DNA of 33,380 bases, from contig NZ_JAMXRU010000023.1 in the NCBI RefSeq assembly GCF_024124745.1, positions 1 to 33,380 of the forward strand. Reading direction: 5' to 3'. Within the stretch, counting starts at the first letter, position 1, and every line of letters begins with the position of its first letter. Below are positions 1-8,122 of the stretch, in pieces. The notes below the pieces were generated by a model. That model saw only the letters and a list, made by a program, of their open reading frames with translations, searched no databases and was not told the DNA's origin. The position numbers and the translations under genes are program-made. The stretch comes from Aeromicrobium sp. CnD17-E (lineage in GTDB: Bacteria > Actinomycetota > Actinomycetes > Propionibacteriales > Nocardioidaceae).

Positions 1-161
1 TGCGCACGTCGCCGGCGGTCGTCGTGGCCGCGGAGACGGCGACGCCGGCCGTGCCGCTGCTCGCGGACCGGGTCGCGGTCGACGGGCGGGCCACCGCCTA
101 CGTGTGCCGCGACCACGTGTGCGCGCTGCCCGTCACCGACCCGGCGGCGCTCCTGCCGTAG
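1..161 (+). CDS. DUF255 / YyaL-type thioredoxin-domain protein, C-terminal fragment
   Basis: Only the last 52 residues are in the window; the reading frame enters at the left edge (first full codon at position 3) and stops with TAG at 159-161. The fragment carries the pattern AYVCRDHVCALPVTDP, which matches the very C-terminus of the large DUF255 (YyaL, spermatogenesis-associated protein 20-like) family, where a short segment with two cysteines follows the (alpha/alpha)6 barrel. These proteins have an N-terminal thioredoxin-like domain and a glycoside-hydrolase-like barrel; their reaction is not established. The call rests on this tail only. The gene converges on the helicase gene at 446. Confidence 0.6.
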   Translation, partial: RTSPAVVVAAETATPAVPLLADRVAVDGRATAYVCRDHVCALPVTDPAALLP

Positions 162-445
162 TCGCTGCGCCGGCGCGCGTCAACCCTTCTTCGGGTTCCG
201 TGAACGACGCTGGTGGTGGGCTGCGACGCCCCGTAACGTCGTTGCACGAGACGGATACGTAGCGAGGCCCGCACGGGTCCCGCCGCGTCCTGAGCTCCGG
301 CGTCGGCCTGCCCCACCCCCGAGGGGACCGGCGCCGGACCTGTGCCGCGAACCTCGGTGTTGAGGTGCTCCAGGGGACACGGCACGGGCACGGGGCCGTC
401 GGCGACGCCCTGCCGAGCGTCGCCGACGGTGCCCGCTGACGGTCG
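162..445. other. Intergenic region between convergent genes, no gene seen
   Basis: About 284 bases between the end of the DUF255 fragment and the end of the helicase. The open frames crossing it have arginine- and proline-rich translations and look like shadows. I see no tRNA or conserved RNA. The only clear structure is the hairpin at 396-429. Confidence 0.5.
396..429 (-). terminator. Terminator-like hairpin after the helicase gene
   Basis: A perfect 13-bp stem (396-408 with 417-429) with an 8-nt loop lies 17 nt past the helicase stop codon on the minus strand. There is no run of T, which is common for high-GC actinobacterial terminators, so this is a structural call only. It may serve both convergent genes. 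Confidence 0.5.
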
Positions 446-3013
446 TCAGGCGGGGCCGACGTCGGTGACGGTCACGACCGCCTCGCCGGCCGCGTCGCTC
501 GCGTCGAGGTCGACCTCCGCGGAGATGCCCCAGTCGCGGTGACCCTCGGGGTCGTCGAACGTCTGCCGCACCCGCCAGCGTCGGCCATCCGGCCCGTGCT
601 CGGCGGTGATGTCGAGGAGCTTCGGACCCCGCGCCTCGGGCCCGGTGCCGAGGTGGTCGTACTCGGCCCGGTAGGCGGTGAGGGCCTCGCGCCACGCGTC
701 GGCGTCCCACCCGGCCTCGCCGTCGAGGTCGCCGAGCGCGTCCCAGCGGCCGAGCGCCGCGAGCTCCACCCGCCGGAACAGCGCGTTGCGCACCAGCACC
801 CGGAACGCGCGGTCGTTCGCCGTGACCGGACGGATCGCCTGCTCGCCGTCGGCCACCGCGTGCGCGCGGTCGAGGCTCTCGGGGTCGGCGGGGTTCACCA
901 ACGCCTCCCACTCGTCGAGCAGGCTCGAGTCGGTCTGGCGCACCAGCTCGCCGAGCCAGGCCGTCAGGTCGGTCAGCTCCTCGGTGCGCGCCGAGGCCGG
1001 GACGGTCCGCTCGAGCGCCTTGTACGCGTCGGACAGGTAGCGCAGCACCATGCCCTCCGACCGCGCGAGACCGTAGTCGGACACCAGCTCGGAGAACGTC
1101 AAGGCGCGCTCCGCCATGTCGCGCACGACCGACTTGGGTCGCAGCGGGTGGTCGGCCACCCACGGGTGACCCTGGCGGTAGGTCTCGTACGCCGCCTCGA
1201 GCAGGTCCTGCAGCGGCTTCGGGTGCTCGACCTCCTCGAGCAGCTCCATCCGCTCGTCGTACTCGATGCCGTCGGCCTTCATCTGCGCCACGGCCTCGCC
1301 ACGGGCCCGGTGGACCTGGGCGGCGATGATCGGACGCGGGTCCTCCAACGTCGCCTCGATGACCGACACCACGTCGAGCGCGTACTCGGGCGACTCGACG
1401 TCGAGCAGCTCGAGCGTGGCCACCGCGAACGGCGAGAGCGGCTGGTTGAGCGCGAAGTCGCGCTGCAGGTCGACGGTGAGGCGCAGCGTGCGTCCCTCGT
1501 CGTCCGGAGGGTCGGTGCCTTCTGCCACCCCGGGCCCGGCACCCCCGCCGATCCGCTCGACGACCCCGCCGGCCACCAGCGCCTCCACGATCTCGCGCAC
1601 CCGACCCTGCAGCCGCTCGACCTCGTCGGGGCGCACCACGCTCTCCTCGATGAGGTGGTCGAGCGCCGCGATGGCGTCACCCGGACGCTGCACGACGTCG
1701 AGCACCATCGCGTGGGTGATCTGCATGCGGGGCACGAGCGGTTCGGGCGTCCCGTTCACGAGCTTGTCGAACGTCGCCTCGTTCCACGACACGTGCCCCT
1801 CGGGCGCCTTCTTGCGCTGCACCTTGCGCAGCTTCTTCGGGTCGTCGCCGGCCTTCGCGACGGCCTTCGCGTTCTCGATGTCGTGCTCGGGCGCGAGCAC
1901 CACCACGTGGCCGACGGTGTCGTAGCCGGCGCGCCCGGCCCGACCCGCGATCTGGGCGAACTCCCTCACCTGCAGCTGCCGCTGGCGTCGACCGTCGTAC
2001 TTCGTCAGCCCGCTGAACAGCACCGTGCGGATCGGCACGTTGATGCCGACGCCGAGCGTGTCCGTGCCGCACACGACCTTGAGCAGACCCTGCTGCGCGA
2101 GCCGCTCGACCAGACGTCGGTAGCGGGGGAGCATGCCGGCGTGGTGCACGCCGATGCCCATGCGCACCAGGCGCGACAACGTCTTCCCGAACGCCGACGT
2201 GAAGCGGAAGCTGCCGATCGCCTCGGCGATCTCGTCGCGCTCCGCCCGCGTCGCCAGGGCGACGCTGCTGAGAGCCTGTGCCCGCTCCAGTGCCGACGCC
2301 TGGGTGAAGTGCACGATGTAGACGGGCGCCTGTCCGGTCTGCACGAGCTCGGTCACGACGTCCTGCACCGGCGACACCACGTACTCGTTCACCAGGGGAA
2401 CGGGGCGTTCGGACGACGCCACGAGCGCGGTGTCGCGACCGGTGCGGCGGGTGAGGTCGTCGCGCAACGTGGTGGTGTCGCCGAGCGTGGCTGACATGAG
2501 CAGCGCCTGCGCCCGTGGCAGCTCCACGAGCGGGACCTGCCAGGCCCACCCGCGGTCGGGGTCGGCGTAGAAGTGGAACTCGTCCATCACCACGAGGCCG
2601 ACGTCGGCGGCGGCACCCTCACGCAGCGCCAGGTTCGCCAGCACCTCGGCCGTCGCCACGACCACGGGGGCGTCGGCGTTCACGGAGGCGTCGCCCGTGA
2701 GCATGCCCACGTCGTCGGCGCCGAACACCTCGCACAGGTCGAAGAACTTCTCGCTCACCAACGCCTTGATCGGTGCCGTGTAGACGGCGCACTCGCCTCG
2801 CGCCAGTGCCCCGGCGATGGCCGCCGTCGCCACCAGGCTCTTGCCGGAGCCGGTCGGCGTGGCGAGCACGACGTTCGATCCCGACAGCAGCTCGAGGACC
2901 GCCTCCTCCTGCGCGGGGTACATGCTCATCCCGCGCGAGTCGACCCACGCCTCGACGGCGTCGAACACGTCGTCGGGGGTGGCTCCCTCGGGGACGTGGA
3001 GCGCCGGGCTCAC
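446..3013 (-). CDS. DEAD/DEAH-box RNA helicase with DUF3516 C-terminal domain
   Basis: A predicted 855-residue superfamily 2 helicase that should unwind RNA using ATP. Visible motifs: Walker A ATPTGSGKS (residues 51-59), APIKALVSEK (motif Ia), box II DEFH (144-147), SAT (174-176), and motif VI QIAGRAGRAG followed by Y. The C-terminal half is the long DUF3516 region. The start was chosen as GTG at 3011-3013, which overlaps the stop of the hemolysin III gene as GTGA; the frame stays open upstream, but the extra residues are arginine-rich shadow sequence. The product begins SPALHVPEGATPDDVFD, as expected for the family, and length is typical. Expression is probably translationally coupled to hemolysin III. 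The family is common in Actinobacteria; the RNA target is unknown. Confidence 0.9.
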   Translation of the reverse strand: MSPALHVPEGATPDDVFDAVEAWVDSRGMSMYPAQEEAVLELLSGSNVVLATPTGSGKSLVATAAIAGALARGECAVYTAPIKALVSEKFFDLCEVFGADDVGMLTGDASVNADAPVVVATAEVLANLALREGAAADVGLVVMDEFHFYADPDRGWAWQVPLVELPRAQALLMSATLGDTTTLRDDLTRRTGRDTALVASSERPVPLVNEYVVSPVQDVVTELVQTGQAPVYIVHFTQASALERAQALSSVALATRAERDEIAEAIGSFRFTSAFGKTLSRLVRMGIGVHHAGMLPRYRRLVERLAQQGLLKVVCGTDTLGVGINVPIRTVLFSGLTKYDGRRQRQLQVREFAQIAGRAGRAGYDTVGHVVVLAPEHDIENAKAVAKAGDDPKKLRKVQRKKAPEGHVSWNEATFDKLVNGTPEPLVPRMQITHAMVLDVVQRPGDAIAALDHLIEESVVRPDEVERLQGRVREIVEALVAGGVVERIGGGAGPGVAEGTDPPDDEGRTLRLTVDLQRDFALNQPLSPFAVATLELLDVESPEYALDVVSVIEATLEDPRPIIAAQVHRARGEAVAQMKADGIEYDERMELLEEVEHPKPLQDLLEAAYETYRQGHPWVADHPLRPKSVVRDMAERALTFSELVSDYGLARSEGMVLRYLSDAYKALERTVPASARTEELTDLTAWLGELVRQTDSSLLDEWEALVNPADPESLDRAHAVADGEQAIRPVTANDRAFRVLVRNALFRRVELAALGRWDALGDLDGEAGWDADAWREALTAYRAEYDHLGTGPEARGPKLLDITAEHGPDGRRWRVRQTFDDPEGHRDWGISAEVDLDASDAAGEAVVTVTDVGPA

Positions 3014-3711
3014 CGCTGCTGGTAGGCGAGCAGGCTCACGCCGATGTAGTGCACGACGAACGCGGCGATCGTGAGCGTGTGGAACACCTCGTGGAAGCCG
3101 TACCAGCGCGGGAACGGGTCGGGCCACTTGAAGCCGTAGACCAGCGCGCCCAACGTGTACAGACCGCCGCCGACGATCATGAGGACCAGCACCGCGGTCG
3201 AGGCCTGGTCGACGAACTCGCCCCAGTACAGCACCGCGGCCCAGCCGAGCAGCACGTACAGCGGCACGTAGATCCAGCGCGGCGCGCCCACCCAGAACAC
3301 GCGGAACGCGACGCCGAGCAGCGCCCCGCCCCACACGAGCGACAGCATGATCACCGCCTGCCGGGTGTCGAGCAGCAGCAGGCTGAAGGGCGTGTACGAG
3401 CCGGCGATGAGCAGGAAGATGTTCGCGTGGTCGATGCGCTTCCACACGATCCGGGCCTCGTCGGACCAGGTGCGCGTGTGGTAGAGCGCCGAGCACCCGA
3501 ACAGCAGCAGCGCGCTCACCATGAAGATCGCGACGCCGGCGCGCACGAGGGTGTCGTCGGCGATCACCATCATCACGAGGAAGGAGATGAAGGCGAGGGG
3601 TGCGGTTCCCGCGTGGAGCCAGCCGCGCAGCTTCGGCTTGATCTCCTCCAGGTTCTCCCGGATGCGGTCGGACACCTCGTCGGTCGTGGCTTCGAGATCG
3701 GTCCGTGGCAT
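3010..3711 (-). CDS. Hemolysin III / PAQR-family membrane protein
   Basis: A 233-residue integral membrane protein with about seven hydrophobic segments after a soluble N-terminus of roughly 35 residues. The hallmark PAQR/HlyIII motifs are present: SALYH in the second segment region, RIDHANIFLLIAGSYTPF in the middle, and FHEVFHTLTIAAF near the C-terminus. The conserved His and Asp residues are the putative metal ligands of this hydrolase-like fold. Despite the name, a haemolytic role is not implied. The ATG start is supported by a TAGTCT hexamer exactly 7 nt upstream. It lies divergent to the prenyl synthase and is coupled to the helicase downstream. The divergent pairing with a short-chain cis-prenyl synthase resembles Rv1085c/Rv1086. 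Confidence 0.92.
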   Translation of the reverse strand: MPRTDLEATTDEVSDRIRENLEEIKPKLRGWLHAGTAPLAFISFLVMMVIADDTLVRAGVAIFMVSALLLFGCSALYHTRTWSDEARIVWKRIDHANIFLLIAGSYTPFSLLLLDTRQAVIMLSLVWGGALLGVAFRVFWVGAPRWIYVPLYVLLGWAAVLYWGEFVDQASTAVLVLMIVGGGLYTLGALVYGFKWPDPFPRWYGFHEVFHTLTIAAFVVHYIGVSLLAYQQR

Positions 3712-3718
3712 AGGGGGA

Positions 3719-3724
3719 AGACTA
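3719..3724 (-). promoter_or_regulatory. -10 box of a probable leaderless promoter for hemolysin III
   Basis: TAGTCT on the minus strand, followed by 7 nt and the ATG at 3711. A TANNNT box at this distance places transcription start at or next to the start codon. No convincing -35 is visible. Confidence 0.5.
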
Positions 3725-3755
3725 GCCCCTCGCCCTGAGCATCCGATGTGATGAG

Positions 3756-4529
3756 ATGAGGTCCATGGGTCTGAGCCAGGTCGCCTACGGCGCGTACGAG
3801 CGACGGCTCCTCAGACGGCTCGACCCCGATCGCCTGCCACGCCACGTCGGCGCGATCGTCGACGGCAACCGACGCTGGGCGAAGGACGCCCGGATGGGCC
3901 TCGACCAGGGCTACCGGGCGGGTGCGGCGAAGGTCGACGAGTTCCTCGACTGGTGCCACGAGCTGGGCGTCGGGACGGTCACGTTCTGGGTGCTGTCGAC
4001 CGACAACCTCCAGCGCCCCGAGGCGGAGCTGGCGAGCATCCTCGACGCGGTCGAGGACCTCGTCGGACGGCTCGCCGAGGACGGACGCTGGCACGTGCGG
4101 CTCATCGGGAACCTCCAGCTCCTGCCGGCGGACTCCTCCGCGCGCCTGCAGCGCGCCGCGGCGGCGTCGCCGTCGGGGGAGGGCCTGATGCACGTCAACG
4201 TGTGCGTCGGCTACGGCGGCCGGCAGGAGCTCACCGACGCGATGCGTGCCCTCCTGCTCGCGGAGGCGGCCAAGGGGCGCACGCTGGAGGAGGTGGCGGC
4301 GACGCTCGAGGTCGACCACATCGCCGACCACCTGTACACGAAGGGCCAGCCCGACCCCGACCTCGTCATCCGCACGTCGGGCGAGCAGCGCCTGTCCGGC
4401 TTCCTGCTGTGGCAGAGCGTGCACAGCGAGTTCTACTTCTCCGACGTCCTCTGGCCGGCCTTCCGCCGCGTCGACCTCCTCCGCGCGATGCGCTCCTACG
4501 CCGCCCGCGAGCGCCGCTTCGGTGCCTGA
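3756..4529 (+). CDS. cis-prenyl (isoprenyl) diphosphate synthase, short-chain Z-type
   Basis: A 257-residue member of the UppS / cis-prenyltransferase family, which condenses isopentenyl diphosphate with an allylic diphosphate to make Z-polyprenyl diphosphates for cell-wall carriers. Motif I is AIVDGNRRWA with the catalytic Asp at residue 36; the C-terminal signature RTSGEQRLSGFLLWQ and the acidic SEFYFSD are intact. The closest known context is Rv1086, a short-chain Z-farnesyl diphosphate synthase, because both lie divergent to a hemolysin III gene. Product chain length cannot be read from sequence alone. The start could be ATG at 3756 or at 3765 (product beginning MGLSQVAYGAY); a GAGG lies just before the second. 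Synthesis is cytosolic or membrane-associated. Confidence 0.9.
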   Translation: MRSMGLSQVAYGAYERRLLRRLDPDRLPRHVGAIVDGNRRWAKDARMGLDQGYRAGAAKVDEFLDWCHELGVGTVTFWVLSTDNLQRPEAELASILDAVEDLVGRLAEDGRWHVRLIGNLQLLPADSSARLQRAAAASPSGEGLMHVNVCVGYGGRQELTDAMRALLLAEAAKGRTLEEVAATLEVDHIADHLYTKGQPDPDLVIRTSGEQRLSGFLLWQSVHSEFYFSDVLWPAFRRVDLLRAMRSYAARERRFGA

Positions 4530-4694
4530 ACCCGACCGAGCGCAGCGAGGGAGCGGTCCAGGCATGTGGAGCCGTCGCCGTGGGGCGTAGCCGCGACGGA
4601 CGAGTGGTGCACGCCGGAGGCGTCCCTCTGTATCGAGACCGGGTGGGTGTCCAAGACCGGCCGGCCGTGAGGTGGCGACGCTGGTCCGTTGCGG
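4530..4694. other. Non-coding stretch with imperfect palindromes before the repeat array
   Basis: Just after the prenyl synthase stop there is an imperfect palindrome at about 4536-4560 (gaccgagcgcagcgagggag and following bases) that could act as a terminator. A stray half-unit of the repeat family, tatcgagacc, occurs at 4631-4640. No gene is supported. Confidence 0.4.
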
Positions 4695-5260
4695 AGTGGT
4701 CTCGATACGCGGCACGGCGCTCCTTCGTCGCGCGTGCCGATACTCGACCAGCGGAACGTCTCGCTGGTCGAGTGCCTCCACGAGCGCCAGCGAGGGGAGG
4801 TGTATCGAGACCACTCTGGGCTGTCGCTGGGGGTCGGTTCGCGCTGGGCCGTTGCCGGGTGGTCTCGATATGCGCCCACGGCGCTCGTCCCTCGCGCGTG
4901 GCCGCTACTCGACCAGCGGAACGGCTCGCTGGTCGAGTGCCTCCACGAGCGCCAGCGAGGGGAGGTGTATCGAGACCACTCCGGGCTGTCGCTGGGAGCC
5001 GGCTCGCGCTGGGCCGTTGCCGGGTGGTCTCGATATGCGCCCACGGCGCTCGTCCCTCGCGCGTGGCCGCTACTCGACCAGCGGAATGTCTCGCTGGTCG
5101 AGTGCCTCCACGAGCGCCAGCGAGGGGAGGTGTATCGAGACCACTCCGGGCTGTCGCTGGGGGTTGGTTCGCGCTGATCCGTTGCCGGGTGGTCTCGATG
5201 CGCAGCACGGCGCTCCTTCGTCGCGCGTGCCGCTACTCGACCAGCGGAGTGTCTCGCTCG
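4695..5260. repeat. Tandem array of palindromic repeats, about 165-bp period, 3.5 copies
   Basis: Each unit opens with agtggtctcgata or a variant and closes with tatcgagaccact. In unit 1 the 14-nt ends at 4695-4708 and 4802-4815 are perfect reverse complements. Inside each unit is a second palindrome, actcgaccagcg / cgctggtcgagt (4742-4753 with 4762-4773 in unit 1), then cgagcgccagcgagggg. Unit starts (gtggtctcga) are at 4696, 4859, 5024 and 5189, giving spacings of 163, 165 and 165 bp. The fourth unit is cut after the central palindrome. Linkers between units (for example 4816-4857) are also conserved. The array is non-coding; long open frames through it are artefacts of GC content. A related copy lies at 12668-12977. 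Confidence 0.88.
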
Positions 5261-5341
5261 GGGGAGGGCGGGCTGTGCAGAGTTCATCTCGGCGTTACAT
5301 GACGCGCAGCGTGTCGCCGCGCCCGGGCACGGGGGCGGACG

Positions 5342-5347
5342 TACGTT
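5342..5347 (+). promoter_or_regulatory. Candidate -10 box upstream of the phoH leader
   Basis: TACGTT fits TANNNT and is followed, after 6 nt, by a GTG that opens a 15-codon frame (5354-5401). If used, the phoH transcript would have a leader of about 95 nt that carries this short frame. Confidence 0.35.
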
Positions 5348-5353
5348 GCGAGG

Positions 5354-5401
5354 GTGTTGATGCTCGCCCCGGAGCCCAGCCGCCCCACACCCACCGAGTA
5401 G
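5354..5401 (+). CDS. Possible 15-residue leader peptide upstream of phoH
   Basis: GTG at 5354 to TAG at 5399-5401 encodes a proline-rich 15-residue peptide ending [11 protein letters not shown]. The start has the same TANNNT-6 nt-GTG architecture seen at other genes in this window. It ends 47 nt before phoH. It does not resemble the PhoAT antitoxin described upstream of mycobacterial phoH2. It may be fortuitous. Confidence 0.25.
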   Translation: MLMLAPEPSRPTPTE

Positions 5402-5448
5402 GGAAGGGCCGGCGCAGGGGCGCGCGGGTTCTTCGCAGGGAGTCAGAC

Positions 5449-6798
5449 ATGACTGTCAAGCAGCCCGTCAGCGCCGCCGCCGCCTCTGCCGAGGCCGTCC
5501 GCACCTACGTCCTCGACACCAGCGTCCTGCTGGCCGACCCAGGCGCGGTGCATCGCTTCCACGAGCACGAGGTCGTCATCCCGGTCGTCGTCATCACCGA
5601 GCTCGAGGGCAAGCGGCACCACCCCGAGCTCGGCTACTTCGCCCGCACGGCCCTGCGCTTCCTCGACGACCTGCGCGTGCAGCACGGCATGCTCGACGTC
5701 CCCCTGCCCATCGGCACGGAGGGCGGCACGATCCGTGTCGAGCTGAACCACACCAACCCCGAGGCCCTGCCTGCCGGCTTCCGCCTCGGCGACAACGACA
5801 CCCGCATCCTCGCCGTCGCGAAGAACCTCGCCGACGAGGGGCGCCACGTCACGCTCGTCTCGAAGGACCTGCCGATGCGGGTCAAGGCGTCGGCGGTCGG
5901 CCTGTCGGCGGAGGAGTACCGCGCCGAGCTGGCCCTGGAGTCCGGCTGGACCGGCATGCGCGAGCTCGAGGTCGACTCCGCCGACCTCGACGCGCTGTAC
6001 GAGGAGGGCAGCCTCGACGTCGCGCTCCTGGACGACGAGACCGTGCGCGACCTGCCGTGCCACACCGGTCTGGTGCTGCTGTCGGACAAGGGCAGCGGGC
6101 TCGGCCGGATCACGCCCGACAAGCGGGTCCAGCTCGTCCGCGGCGACCGCGACGCGTTCGGGCTGCACGGCCGCTCGGCCGAGCAGCGTGTCGCGCTCGA
6201 CCTGCTGCTCGACCCCGAGGTCGGCATCGTGTCGCTCGGTGGTCGCGCCGGCACCGGCAAGTCGGCGCTGGCGATCTGTGCGGGTCTCGAGGCGGTGATG
6301 GAGCGTCGACAGCACAAGAAGGTCGTCGTGTTCCGTCCGCTGTACGCGGTCGGCGGGCAGGAGCTCGGCTACCTGCCGGGCAGCTCCGACGAGAAGATGG
6401 GGCCCTGGGCGCAGGCCGTGTTCGACACCCTCGGCGCCGTCGCGTCGCCGCACGTCGTCGACGAGATCCTCGACCGGGGGATGCTCGAGGTGCTGCCGCT
6501 GACGCACATCCGTGGTCGGTCGCTGCACGACGCGTACGTCATCGTCGACGAGGCGCAGTCGCTGGAGCGCAACGTGCTCCTGACGGTGCTCTCGCGCATC
6601 GGCGCGAACTCCAAGGTGGTCCTGACCCACGACGTCGCGCAGCGCGACAACCTGCGCGTCGGGCGCCACGACGGTGTCGTCGCGGTGGTCGAGAAGCTCA
6701 AGGGCCACCCGCTGTTCGCGCACGTCACCCTCACCCGGTCCGAGCGGTCGCCGGTCGCCGCGCTCGTGACCGAGATGCTGGAGGACATCGGCATCTGA
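5449..6798 (+). CDS. PhoH2-type protein: PIN ribonuclease domain fused to PhoH ATPase
   Basis: A 449-residue fusion of an N-terminal PIN (VapC-like RNase) domain and a C-terminal PhoH helicase-type ATPase. PIN features: YVLDTSVLL with acidic Asp23, VITELEGKR, and the acidic [11 protein letters not shown]. PhoH features: Walker [10 protein letters not shown] around residues 265-273 and Walker B VIVDEAQS around 364-371. Family members cleave and unwind RNA; in mycobacteria phoH2 is paired with a small upstream antitoxin gene, phoAT. No comparable gene is seen here, since the upstream DNA is repeats and one 15-codon frame. The start was chosen at the ATG preceded by CAGGGAG at a suitable distance; the frame stays open through the repeats, but those residues are not protein-like. 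The gene ends in a strong hairpin at 6824. Confidence 0.93.
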   Translation: MTVKQPVSAAAASAEAVRTYVLDTSVLLADPGAVHRFHEHEVVIPVVVITELEGKRHHPELGYFARTALRFLDDLRVQHGMLDVPLPIGTEGGTIRVELNHTNPEALPAGFRLGDNDTRILAVAKNLADEGRHVTLVSKDLPMRVKASAVGLSAEEYRAELALESGWTGMRELEVDSADLDALYEEGSLDVALLDDETVRDLPCHTGLVLLSDKGSGLGRITPDKRVQLVRGDRDAFGLHGRSAEQRVALDLLLDPEVGIVSLGGRAGTGKSALAICAGLEAVMERRQHKKVVVFRPLYAVGGQELGYLPGSSDEKMGPWAQAVFDTLGAVASPHVVDEILDRGMLEVLPLTHIRGRSLHDAYVIVDEAQSLERNVLLTVLSRIGANSKVVLTHDVAQRDNLRVGRHDGVVAVVEKLKGHPLFAHVTLTRSERSPVAALVTEMLEDIGI

Positions 6799-6823
6799 CG
6801 CCCGCCCGGAGGCGGACGCGGAC

Positions 6824-6862
6824 ACCGCGTGCCGGACGTCGCAACGACGTCCGGCACGCGGT
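6824..6862 (+). terminator. Strong hairpin terminator after phoH
   Basis: A perfect 18-bp stem (accgcgtgccggacgtcg paired with 6845-6862) with a CAA loop lies 26 nt after the phoH stop. There is no T-tract. It separates phoH from the ABC operon, whose first gene starts 22 nt later. Confidence 0.75.
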
Positions 6863-6871
6863 CTGCTGTGG

Positions 6872-6877
6872 CAGAGT
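6872..6877 (+). promoter_or_regulatory. Weak candidate -10 for the ABC operon
   Basis: CAGAGT lies 6 nt upstream of the GTG at 6884. It differs from TANNNT only in the first base. The spacing matches the leaderless promoters elsewhere in the window. Confidence 0.25.
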
Positions 6878-6883
6878 GACCCC

Positions 6884-8122
6884 GTGACCAGGAGGGGCGT
6901 GTCCGCGGCGTTCGTCGCTGCCTCGATGCTGCTCGCGGCCGCCTGCGGCGGGTCACCCGACGAGAGCGCCGTCGACGACGTGCCCGTGCTCCACTGGTAC
7001 GTCGGCCCCGAGCGCGCCGACGTCGAGGCGCTCGCGCAGACCTGCAGCGAGGGCTCGGGCGGCGACTACCGCATCGAGGTGGAGCGGCTGCCCGACGACG
7101 CCGAGGAGCGGCACGCGACGCTGATGCGACGGCTGCTCGCCAAGGACGACTCGATCGACCTGTTCAGCATGGACACCGCGTGGAGCGCGGAGATGGCGGC
7201 CGCGCAGGTGCTCGCGCCCGTCCCGGAGGACCTCAAGACGCCCTTCGCGCAGGACGTCGCGCCGGCCGCGCTGCGCTCGGTGACGGTCGACGGCCTGGTC
7301 GTCGCCGCACCCTGGACCTTCGACCCCTGGCTGCTGTGGTGGCGGGGCAACACGGCCGAGCGGGCCGGGCTCGACACGACCGAGCCGGTGTCGTGGGACG
7401 ACCTGCTCACGGGTGCCGAGCGCACCGGGCGCCAGGTGCTGCTCGACGACCCCGACGGCGAGGGCCTGCCGGCGTGGGTGGACGCGCTCGTCGCCGGTGC
7501 GGGAGGCACCCTGCTGAAGGGCGGTGGACGCAGCCCGGAGGTGGGTCTGGACACCGCGGCCGGTCGTACGGCCGCCCGCATCGTGGGCCGGTTGGGCCGG
7601 TCCGGCCTCGGCGCCGACCCGTCGGCCGACGCTGCGGAGGGGCTCGCCCGTCGCGGCGGGTTCGTGCTCGCCCCCAGCTCCTTCGTCTCCGACCCCGCCG
7701 TCGCCCCCGTGGCCAGCGACCTGCAGTGGGCGGCGTTCCCGGAGGTCGACGGCACGGCTGGGGCCCCGAGCACCGGTGTCGCGCTGGCGGTGCCGCTGTT
7801 CGCGCCCGACACGTCGCTCTCGTACGAGGCGATCTCCTGCCTGACGTCCGACGACCTCCTCGCCTCCGTCATGACCGGCTCGGGGCACAGCGCAGCGCGG
7901 CTGAGCGCGTACGACCTCGATGCCGTGAAGGCCGGGTACCCGCTCGCGGACGTCACCCGTCCGGCCGTCGACACGGCCGTCACGCTGCCGTCCACGCCGT
8001 ACTGGATGCAGGCCCGCGCCGCGCTGGTGCAGACCTGGACCCCGATCTCGTCGGTCGGGTCGGCCACTCCACGTCGCTCGCAGGCCGCGGTCCGCGACGC
8101 CGTCGCCGGGAGGCTGCCGTGA
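6884..8122 (+). CDS. Extracellular substrate-binding lipoprotein of a sugar-type ABC transporter
   Basis: A 412-residue family 1 (LpqY / MalE-like) solute-binding protein. The N-terminus is a lipoprotein signal, MTRRG followed by a hydrophobic stretch and the lipobox LAAAC with Cys21 as the lipidation site. Typical parts of the fold are visible: LHWYV near the start of the mature protein, DLFSMDTAWSAEMAAA (the FSMD-x-W pattern of these proteins), and a long alpha/beta remainder with PWTFDPWLLWWR. The start is GTG. It heads an operon in which each next gene overlaps by four bases. The substrate is unknown; trehalose or another oligosaccharide is only an analogy to LpqY-SugABC. Confidence 0.85.
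   Translation: MTRRGVSAAFVAASMLLAAACGGSPDESAVDDVPVLHWYVGPERADVEALAQTCSEGSGGDYRIEVERLPDDAEERHATLMRRLLAKDDSIDLFSMDTAWSAEMAAAQVLAPVPEDLKTPFAQDVAPAALRSVTVDGLVVAAPWTFDPWLLWWRGNTAERAGLDTTEPVSWDDLLTGAERTGRQVLLDDPDGEGLPAWVDALVAGAGGTLLKGGGRSPEVGLDTAAGRTAARIVGRLGRSGLGADPSADAAEGLARRGGFVLAPSSFVSDPAVAPVASDLQWAAFPEVDGTAGAPSTGVALAVPLFAPDTSLSYEAISCLTSDDLLASVMTGSGHSAARLSAYDLDAVKAGYPLADVTRPAVDTAVTLPSTPYWMQARAALVQTWTPISSVGSATPRRSQAAVRDAVAGRLP

Noticed and set aside
162-445. tRNA or small RNA gene between the first two genes
   Set aside because: No cloverleaf or other recognisable RNA could be drawn; only the hairpin at 396-429 is clear.
539-2494. A 651-codon open frame on the plus strand inside the helicase gene
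   Set aside because: It is antisense to a helicase with all motifs in place; composition (His, Arg, Val-rich) is typical of a shadow in high-GC DNA.
4695-5260. CRISPR array
   Set aside because: The unit is about 165 bp with nested palindromes, and the sequences between them are conserved rather than unique; no cas genes are nearby.
4672-5448. Open frames running through the repeat array, apparently extending PhoH by 259 residues
   Set aside because: The translation is just the repeat unit read in frame; PhoH has a good ribosome site and a normal PIN domain start at 5449.
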